DNA of 64,000 nucleotides from Anisodus tanguticus (taxonomy: Eukaryota > Streptophyta > Magnoliopsida > Solanales > Solanaceae). The translations under genes were made by a program, and so were the position numbers. Positions 55,861-64,000 of this stretch are shown here, in pieces; position 1 is the stretch's first letter, and the number at the start of each line of letters is the position of its first letter. The stretch lies in assembly GCA_034509755.1 (NCBI GenBank), contig CM067561.1:1988646-2052645 (forward strand), written 5' to 3'. A model generated the notes under the pieces. The model did no database searches. It was not told the origin of the DNA and saw nothing but the letters and a program-made list of their open reading frames with translations.

Positions 55861-56391
55861 CCTCCCCAAATTTCAAAAACTTCAGCTTCTATATCGATAT
55901 TTGATCAATTTCTCTAACTTTAGCATATATATCATCTATCAAGCTGAAGCTATAAGAGCTCCTACCTAAATTGCTTCGTCTAACTCCATCTGTGTTGCAC
56001 TCTAAAGTACCAGTAGGAGATATGTCCAGATTACTTTGATAAAGTAAAGATTTGGTCTATATGCTTCCAAGTACTGAATCAAGCTACCCAATTTGGCATG
56101 AAATCAGACTTTCAATAAGATAACCAGAGTAAATAGGACTTGTAAACTCAACCTCTTGAAAGTTTACTCTTCTATGCTTAATTAATGACGTTCCTCCTTT
56201 TTCACAGCTCCCACATAATGATCGCAAGCAACATAAAATAGAGGCTGCAAATTAGGAATTCATATACTTTCCACCATTTGATAATCACATGTTCAATATT
56301 ATTTCAATATTGTTTTATTGTACATGCATCAAACAATAATTTTTAGGGTGTAGGAGAGATTAGAAAAAGTGAGACGTTGTCTCTTATTGTT
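55861..56391. other. Unassigned AT-rich sequence
   Basis: No LINE poly-A tail, gene or repeat ends were recognised. Confidence 0.5.
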
Positions 56392-57825
56392 GTCACACCC
56401 CAAATCAGAGGGGCATGACTAGCACCCGGACTTACTTTACCGAGCACCAATATGACATACATCAACAATCATACTAGCATAGATAAGTGAGCCGAAAGGG
56501 GTATCAATGAAGCTCAAGTGGAATATGAAAAACACCTCGATGATAAGCAATCCAAAATGATATAGGAGCATATATATATATATGAGAGTACGGGCTGTTA
56601 AGACCGCCACGAAGTCCATACAAAAAAATATAGGCGGGCCAGGTTGTACAACCTATCTAAACACAAGACATCTGCCTATAAGCCTCTACAAGAGTACATG
56701 AATGTCATAAAGTCGGGATAGAGCCTCGCCATACCCATACTATATACAAAAATCATACCAAAATGAAACAGCAACTCCAGAACAAGGGGAGTGCTCCAAC
56801 ATCTCCGCTGAGAAAAATAGCCTACTGATGGGAACCGTCAACCTGTCTATCGGGACCTGCAAGCATGAAATGCAGCGTCCCCAAGCAAAAGGGACGTCAG
56901 TAGAAATAAAGTACCGAGTATGTAAGTCTAATAACAACATAAATAAAGACATTAATGTAACATAGAGTTAAGAAAATCAACCTCGGCTCTGGATTGCCAC
57001 TGAGGGTCATGATATGCATGAATACAATATAGATGCATATATAACACCGTCTTACCATATATATGCATCATGAACTTATCGGAGTGATGTAAGGTCGTTA
57101 CACCTCTGATTAACGTTATGAGACTAGTCTTATAAACATATAATTCCTAAGAGTCAAAGAACAATACAATATGGATCATAATTATATCATGGAAGCAATG
57201 AGCATAAGCTTCTAACTTACTAAGAGTAGGGCCGTTTATGAATATCGTTTGTTTATGTTTCGTTTGTTTGGAATCATGCCTAAATAAGGAACGAAAGTTC
57301 CTTAACATACTATATAAAATAATATGTCCAACAGCCACGACAAGCTCAACTCGCCGCACCTTAATCAACAATAATGAAAACGATGCTATCGTCACGCTAC
57401 AAGTGATACAACTATAATTTTTCGAATGATAAACTTATCCTATAGAAAATCGGGCAGCATCTCCCATATTTTTCTTACTTTCCTAAAGTATCCAGAAGAT
57501 AACAACAACCCAAATACAACCAGCAACTATACGATAAGCTTTTCAACCAAAACAATAATACACCGAGCGGCAAACTTGGTTTATGACTAAGAAAGTTATA
57601 CATTTAAACCCTTTATTCTTTCAAATACATGTCAATAATAACAACAACATACTCATGTTATTCCATCAGTTTCCAACCATATAATACCACAAGAACAACT
57701 TCAAAATAGTTCAACAACAAACAGCATCACAACTATGATTTTTGACCTCTATTTCACGAGTTTTCAACCGTACAAGTTAGCTACGAAATATATAAGCTCA
57801 AATACATGAAGTAGGAGTAAAATAT
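56392..57825 (-). repeat. Gypsy (Tekay/Del-like) LTR fragment, older copy
   Basis: On the minus strand it ends with GGGGTGTGACA at about 56,392. It contains ACATACTCGGTACTTTATTT and the GGGACGCTGCATTTCATGC-type block, which match the younger LTR at 57,826-59,975 (GACGTCAGTACG and GGGACGCTGTGTTTTATGCC). The younger element inserted at 57,826, so the rest of this LTR may lie beyond it. Confidence 0.65.
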
Positions 57826-58437
57826 TATCACGACCCAAACCGGAGGGCCACGACGGGCACCTAGACCCTACCCGCCGGGCACCACATCCATACTTTACCC
57901 TTAATCACTTTTAACACGGACAGAGCCGTGGTAGATTAAATAAAGTTTCAACCCAAAAGCCCCCATTTACACATTTAGATACCAGGGCCGACAAGGCCAT
58001 ACACGACAACTAACCACAGGACACCTATCTACAAGCCTATACAGAGAAGAACATACCACAACCAAATAGTGACTCCGAAACAAATAGAGTGCTCTGGACA
58101 CCAGTTGAACCAACAACCTACTAGTGTAAACCGTCACCCTCTCAATATGAACCTGCGGGCATAAAACACAGCGTCCCCCGACAAAAGGGACGTCAGTACG
58201 ACTGATGTACTGAGTATGTCAAGCATACAAAATAATATAGCAGAGATATATCATAATCTGAAATAGAAACATCTGAACATCCGTAAATGCCTTTGAGGGC
58301 CCAAATACACAAGCCTAAATGTATGCACAATGCAGTATACATTTACATCAGCCTCTTCGGCCATTTTCCTTACCATAACAGCCTCTGTGCGCATCATACC
58401 ATATATTGGTAAATGAAAGTATGCATGATGAAAATGC

Positions 58438-58489
<52 letters not shown>

Positions 58490-59975
58490 TGTTGCCGATC
58501 GTGCAACCCGTTCCAATATATGTTAGTGTTGCGGATATATATATATATAAAATTTACCATATAGTAATGTGCTTAGCACAAGTGGTCCAGGGTAATATAT
58601 GAATGCAATGCAAATGAGAAAGCATGGATGACAATAACACATCCTGGCCCAATATCCTTGTACCTTTGGCTAACACTGTGAATATCAACCCCTTTTCCAT
58701 ATGCCTCAATAAGGACTTAGAAACGCATTTAAACAAGTTTTCAACATAAGAGTGAATAACATGATCATTCTTAACTACTAAGAGTAGAGTAATTTATGTA
58801 GCAACACGATGGTTACGTTCCACACATAGAATTATGCCAAAAGGAGGAAAGAGCCTTGCATACCTTGTTGCCGAATTTATCTAAGTTCTGCGGGTCCTTG
58901 TAAGCTCTATGAACGATTATCTACATCACACGGATGATTTAAATCATAATCGAATCAAAATACTAGAAACAGATTCTTTGAGACATTCTAGCGAACACCT
59001 TGTACACGTAGAACCTATATTCCTTCTATATTGAAACCTATGCACGTAGAGAAACACCCAACCCTCTTAATCCTTCTTTTTACTTCTACAATCTCCAAAG
59101 CAGTATAATAATTTCACATGCAACCTCCAATTTCGTACAAACAGTCCCGATAACACCCCATTAACCTAGCATTTTCAATAATCATCTTAAAACTAGTAAG
59201 AATCATGTTCTGCGATTCGTATAACCCAAGGGATAGAAGAATTACCTCAGTTATAATCAGCAAGGAAGGTCATCGGAAAGCCTTTCGCTCATACCGGATT
59301 CCAACCGACAGAACCAAAAGCACTGGAATCGTTTTGCTTGAGCTTTGCCGAGACTCAAAGTCTCGGCTTGGTTTCTGAACCTTCAACCTTGCTTCAAGGT
59401 TTCAATTTCACTGGAACTAAGGTCTAGAACACCATGAATTTATTCCCTTTTTGGTTATATGAAACTTACAGAAAATCTCCAATTTAAGGGAGCTTGAAGA
59501 ACTGATGGCTTGAATTATTGATAGAGAGGGGATCAGTTGAAGGCCTATAAAGCTGCCATCGACCCTTTTCTCTAATGTTGTCATTGCACCGATGCTTTAT
59601 TAGACTACACGTATAAATCCCCACTATAAATTGTCTCCCCAATTATAATTAATTAACCCCACAATTAATTAATTATACACACAATTAAATTCCCGATCTC
59701 AATTCACTTAAATCCCGACGACTTATAAAATCCTCTTATACCTAATGTCATAATTACTGTAATATGATACTAGTCTATAATCTCTTCAGGGATACACAAT
59801 TATTATTATTATTCTCCGTCGTCACACTTATTAAATCCAAAATTATTTCGGGGTCATTTCCTTTTACATACTAATTTCCTTATTAGCATACGTGAGGCAA
59901 CATAAAATTCCCGGGGTCCGGTCTACTTGCCTACGCTTATATGTTCAACAGTTACCGAAAGTACGGGGTATTATA
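57826..59975 (-). repeat. Gypsy (Tekay/Del-like) 3' LTR, 2.15 kb
   Basis: Read on the minus strand it starts TATAATACCCCGTACTTTCG (usual TGTAATACCCCG) and ends GGTTTGGGTCGTGATA (usual GTGACA), with both termini mutated. A polypurine tract (CTAAGGGGGAGAGGA, 59,976-59,990) directly precedes it, so the element interior lies to the right. It contains a (TA)n microsatellite. Confidence 0.8.
58441..58486. repeat. (AT)n microsatellite in the gypsy LTR
   Basis: Twenty-three AT units without interruption, followed by AGTGTTGC-(C/G)-GAT segments and a second short AT run at about 58,537-58,550. Confidence 0.95.
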
Positions 59976-62395
59976 TCCTCTCCCCCTTAGAAACATTTGT
60001 CCTCGAATGGGGTAACATATCTAACTCTTGTCAAAATAAACATGACTTGAATCATCTCTAGGCAATTAAAATGATGACATACTTACATAACCTATGGTAA
60101 GGGAAGTAGCAAGATCTCATGTTAGCAAGGACTCAAATAATTAATCATATTGGTAATGGTAAATACTTTTCGAAGTTAAACAACAATAGGAGGCACACTA
60201 TAAACCACAGAACAGTAGGAAGGAATAAAGACCAATGATCATACTGAATTTCTACCAAAGATATGTTTTCTAGATTTCCACATTGAAATAAACAAGCAGT
60301 TCAACACTTCCCATTTAGAACTTTTCAGTAGGTATCAAATTATACCTACCCTTATCAGGCTTATTCATTCTTTAAATCAAGAAAGTCTGTCACAATATGA
60401 CTCATGGAAACTAAATGAGATACTGGTCCATGTGCTAATGCTAGTTAACCATACATACGTTTAATCCAATATCTAAATCCCTATCCCTATTGCATACTCT
60501 ATGTCCACAATGTCCACAGATGAGCAAATTGGGACAACTTTAGATTACTGTAAAATGTCCTTTGTGCAAATAGATAGGCAGACAAGATCAAGTCATATCC
60601 CAAGTATTTGACATGGGTATATAAACAATTTCAAAGCATTAGACAATCAGAACATAATTTCAGGTTGTCACATACTCATTCATGGATCAATCTTATCCAT
60701 ACTAAGACCAACACAACATGATAGCACCCTTACTCAGTCATATATTACACAACACATCACAATATTTTCCTATAGTGTAGTATCTGCTTTATTCTTAAAG
60801 AAGAGCAGCAACTCATCAAGAACTCATACTGCAGAATATGTACTGCAAAAAATGTAGCAACTTGTAAGCAAAAATATAATGCCCAAAATGAGGTGTTAAT
60901 GGCTAAGGTACATCAGTCCCCCAACCCTAAAATTGTCTCAAAATATGACAGGGTTCGGCTTCAAATAACAACATTTGTCACCTCAAATTGCAGCAATTTA
61001 GGGAAAGTGGAACAACCATAAGTGGTGTGAAGCAGGAGTCATAAGATGGCTTCCAACATCAGCCTCAAGTAGTAGCAAAAAATTCCTCATAGGGCTGCAG
61101 CTAAAGTATGCATTTGGTTTAAGGAATGTAGCAGCTGAAGTGCAGCAACTAACACTGCTCATGTTCAAATCTGCCCCTGCCCAAAATTTGCAGCAGCATT
61201 TGTCATAAACTGAGGGCAACAACAGGTGGTTGAACATGGGCACATTTGTTATCAAAGTGCAGTAGGGACAACAACAGCAAGTAACAACAAAAGCAATAGC
61301 CAAACAATGGTAATCAGTGACATCAAACAACAGTCATCATACCCGCAAGTATGGTAGCTAAATATCGAAGAAAGTAACAAATATGAGCAGCAACCAACTG
61401 AATATAACGATGAGCAGCTAAGGAAAAAAATCATCAGTATTTAGAAAATGGAACACAGACAGCAACAACCAGCCCACTCACCAGCAGTAGCAACTCCCCT
61501 TTTGAAACAACAACCACGTAGCCTTAAAGCATAACTACACAGCTTTAACAACAACCATAAATGAGCCAGAAATGCAGCAATTATTTATACTAAAGCACAC
61601 TAGATCATCAACTTATTTAACACAACAGGGCAGTTCAACAAGTGCAATATATGCAGCAAAACCACAGTAGTAAATAGCAACAATTTATCTCATGTTACAA
61701 CAACTCAAGGAAACATAACAACATATAGCAGCAAATAGTAGTAAAACAGCAACCATAACTCAAATGGTATAAGATCATTTCTCAAAGTGTAGTATTTTGA
61801 GGACCTCACAAATGTATTTATGCATAGCATGGATAGCATGTCTTAAAGAAAGAGCTGAAATACACAACCTAGACAAAGTAGTATTTCAACATATATAAGA
61901 CTATTCTTATCATGGTTCTTATACAATTATGCACAGATCACACACTTTAATCAACATGTTATCATGTTTTAATTTGACAAATATCAGGCCAAACCTAACA
62001 GACTCTTTAAACATAAACTAAGATCTTTTAAGACTATCTACACTGGAGACATATCCAGAGGCAGGACAATTAGTTGACATAGCTGGCACATAATGATCAC
62101 AATCAATCTTCCTATTCAAGTTCAATAGTTATTTAAGTACTTCACAACTCAAATCACATTTCAACACATGTTGTTTCTAGCTTCAGAATCTGATCTAAGC
62201 TCACACATCTCACTGTTGGTATTCAACTCTAACTGAGGATATAAACAAATCACTAAACACATGTTCCAATCCCCATAGCCTTCATGACACCAGTCCATAC
62301 TTGACATGCATTTAGATAATTTATAACTGGATACAAACATATGTTAGGGACTGATTTAGGGGTGACATGATTAGGATGGTCATAAGGTAAGTTAT
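59976..62395 (-). mobile_element. Interior of the gypsy element, non-coding, CAG/CAA-rich
   Basis: After the polypurine tract the minus strand shows CATTCGAGGACAAATGTTT, the usual 3' end of Tekay/Del interiors. No pol motifs follow. Between about 60,780 and 61,750 the plus strand repeats GCAGCAAC-like words many times. Either the coding part was deleted or this is a large non-autonomous derivative. The right boundary is not clear. Confidence 0.5.
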
Positions 62396-62982
62396 AAGTC
62401 AACCATTTAGCAATTTATAACCCCATACCCACCAACAATTTTCAAAAAGACAAGCAGAAACTAGCCATTTGGAAGTGTTGGAGTTTATGGGTTTTTTGGG
62501 GGTCATGGAATTTGTTTGTTGTTGTGGTGCAGCAACTAGTGTATTTATTGGCAGAGAAACCGCTTCCTTTCTCTTTTGCAGTAAGGCTCCACACATCGCA
62601 TAGACACAGTATTGCCCAGATTCTCGCATTTCTTTCCTGAATATCTTGTCCTTGTAGCCCAAATAGTGGGGCAAGGGACAGTGATAGGACATTTTTATGT
62701 TGCAACCAATATCAGAAATTTGTGGGTTTTCTCTCCTATTTTGAGGAAATCACAAGTTAAGAGATTTTCTTTAGAGTAAAAAATGTTAGGAATCAATTTG
62801 TAGAAAACATTTTTAATGCAATATTTTGAAAATATTTTTGACATCATAAATCATTTTTCAAAAATTCTTTTGTATGCAAATGTATCAATTAATTTGATGG
62901 AACGGGTATCATAAGTTCTAGGGGTGTTAGGTTTCTGATCTAAAAAATTGTTCCTCAATTCTCCTAGATGACAAGAATAAGT
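62396..62982 (-). other. Unassigned region with two overlapping open frames
   Basis: The minus strand holds two overlapping frames at 62,692-62,399 and 62,705-62,442, about 90 codons each. One contains PHYLGYKDKIFRKEMRESGQ. Neither is recognised with confidence. A link to the caulimovirid sequence to the right is possible, since the orientation is the same, but unproven. Confidence 0.35.
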
Positions 62983-63225
62983 CTATATTAGATTGAGGTC
63001 TCTTGGTTTTGAATTGTTTAGAAAAGGGAATTTTATATTCTTATTATTGGAATCAAAAGATATGAAATCATTATGTACCTTATAAGGGGTGATAAGATTT
63101 ATGAACGATGTTCCTAAGATGACGGAGTTATGTATGTCTTTTTTCTCGTATGTAAAGGATTTGAGGAGTTTATTCAAATAAGAATTTTGGTGTTGAACAT
63201 CTATGTGTTTAACCATTTCTAACAT
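62983..63225 (-). pseudogene. Second caulimovirid fragment: protease C-terminal part
   Basis: The minus-strand frame contains HNSVILGTSFINLITPYKVH, matching the ILGTPF segment of caulimovirid proteases. The active-site part upstream is missing or decayed. It follows the coat-protein and knuckle fragment in the expected order. Confidence 0.6.
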
Positions 63226-64000
63226 GAATTATTGGTCATTGGTTAAAGCACAAACATGTTTTCCCTTACCCTTATCAGATTTTTCAGATGAAGTGGTCGT
63301 GAGCAATTCATCTATTTAGAGGGCTTTATTGTCTTCAGAAGACTGAGAAAAATAGTCAGGTTCTGACTCGGCGTTTGAATCGGAGGAATCAATGAGAAGA
63401 TTAGAGATTTTTTGGGTCACTTCATCGTCGAGTTGCAATTCTTGTAGTTTTGTATTCATTTTTTTACAGTATCTCGAAGTATGACATTTTTTGTGGCATT
63501 TGTAACACGTAATATCTTTGTATTTGGAATCGGTCTTTTTGGGATTTGGTCTATTTTTGGAATAACGAGTATTTTTATAAGGATTTTTGTAATACTCTTC
63601 GTTAGTCTTGCTGAAATCTCTCTTTTTGTAATCTCTCGATGTACTCTTAAGGGATTTATGAGTTTTTCTACAGTTTCCTATACAACTCGGAGAAGGTTTT
63701 GTGAAATTAGTATCAAACTGTTTGCAAAAAGTACCAAGTTTGCACCTAGTTCTCTTTAGCTCCAATTTTGATGTGTTTTTGTAATTTCAGGTCTTGACAG
63801 ATCTTTAGACCTTCCTGTTGAGTTATACTGACTAGTTGTCCGTATGTATACTCACTGTAGGGTATAATCTGTTTTCCACAATTCTCTTTGATTTTGTTCC
63901 TAATCTTTTCTCCTAAAAGGGTAGGTAGTCTAGCCAGGAATTTCTCTTTCCAAAATGGTTGGTTGGAATCTTCCCTGAGCATAACTCTGGTTAAGAAAGT
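63226..64000 (-). pseudogene. Second caulimovirid fragment: coat-protein C-terminus and zinc knuckle
   Basis: From the right edge leftward, the minus strand encodes MLREDSNQPFWKEKFLARLP and LLGEKIRNKIKENCGKQIIP, then a basic region and a CCHC knuckle CYKCHKKCHTSRYCKK (about 63,460-63,505), then an acidic tail (SSDSNAESEPDYFSQSSEDN). One frame change lies near 63,755. It is the same protein family as 48,780-50,025 but clearly a different lineage; only scattered residues agree. The rest lies beyond the window. It is a virus-derived relic, not a working viral genome as seen here. Confidence 0.78.

Noticed and set aside
60998..61434. Cysteine-rich frames on the minus strand (many C, L, V residues)
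   Set aside because: They are translations of the CAG/CAA-rich low-complexity region, where CAGCAA read in reverse gives Leu/Cys-rich peptides.
62399..62705. Assignment of the two overlapping ~90-codon frames to a viral reverse transcriptase or RNase H
   Set aside because: No catalytic motif (YxDD-type or RNase H acidic residues) is visible, so they are left unassigned.
1..64000. tRNA, rRNA or other stable RNA genes
   Set aside because: tRNA-like boxes occur only within SINEs; no cloverleaf-capable stand-alone tRNA or rRNA segment was seen on either strand.

Overview
The window is plant nuclear DNA, AT-rich and crowded with transposable elements, and it most likely comes from a solanaceous species. 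The signs are tRNA-derived SINEs of the TS/SolS type, RTE-clade LINEs ending in a GGGTATGTTGTTGTT-type tail, Athila-like and Tekay/Del-like gypsy LTRs, 'GCTCGGACTCGGGTGCGGG' hAT MITEs, and endogenous caulimovirid fragments. All assignments rest on reading the sequence and on knowledge of the families; no searches were run.

Layout. (1) 1-13,664, a three-level nest. A copia-type gag reading frame on the minus strand is split into a tiny exon 1 (13,379-13,397) and exon 2 (447 to beyond the left edge). Its intron holds an 11.5-kb Ty1/copia element (1,715-13,221, TSD ACATA). The leader of that copia holds a 3.4-kb hAT element (3,651-7,062, TSD ATTTACAC) with a decayed BED/hATC transposase. (2) 14,757-40,785, plus strand: a 15-exon homologue of the mitotic-checkpoint E3 ligase CHFR (FHA-like region, RING finger, Cys-rich region, C-terminal PBZ zinc finger). 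In this sequence its frame is broken by three single-base indels and one TGG-to-TGA stop. Intron 1 holds a hairpin, an RTE fragment and a SINE placed against the exon 2 acceptor. Intron 12 is 15.4 kb and holds tandem duplications, an Athila-derived palindrome with a MULE at its core, MITEs and a SINE. (3) 41,394-45,800: a decayed minus-strand copia interrupted by a 5'-truncated RTE LINE (16-bp TSD) and an AT-rich foldback element. (4) 45,961-47,431, minus strand: the only clearly intact host gene, a two-exon family-1 UDP-glycosyltransferase of the sugar-on-sugar group (UGT94-like, 461 aa), with two ABRE-like motifs upstream. (5) 48,780-51,110: caulimovirid coat protein/protease fragment, followed by a 5'-truncated L1 LINE (51,325-55,860) which is itself split by a 5'-truncated copia with a full 1.1-kb LTR. 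(6) 56,392-62,400: nested Tekay/Del-like gypsy LTRs and a CAG/CAA-rich non-coding interior. (7) 62,983-64,000: a second, different caulimovirid coat protein/protease fragment, minus strand, running off the right edge.

The host genes do not form an operon or pathway. The main biology is how a CHFR ubiquitin-ligase locus has been enlarged and damaged by successive insertions, and how an intact glycosyltransferase gene persists between degraded retroelements. The least conventional structures are the intron-split gag carrying a whole nested element, the palindrome with a shared aberrant RT-LTR junction, the SINE that supplies a new pyrimidine tract at a 3' splice site, and two distinct viral relics 12 kb apart.
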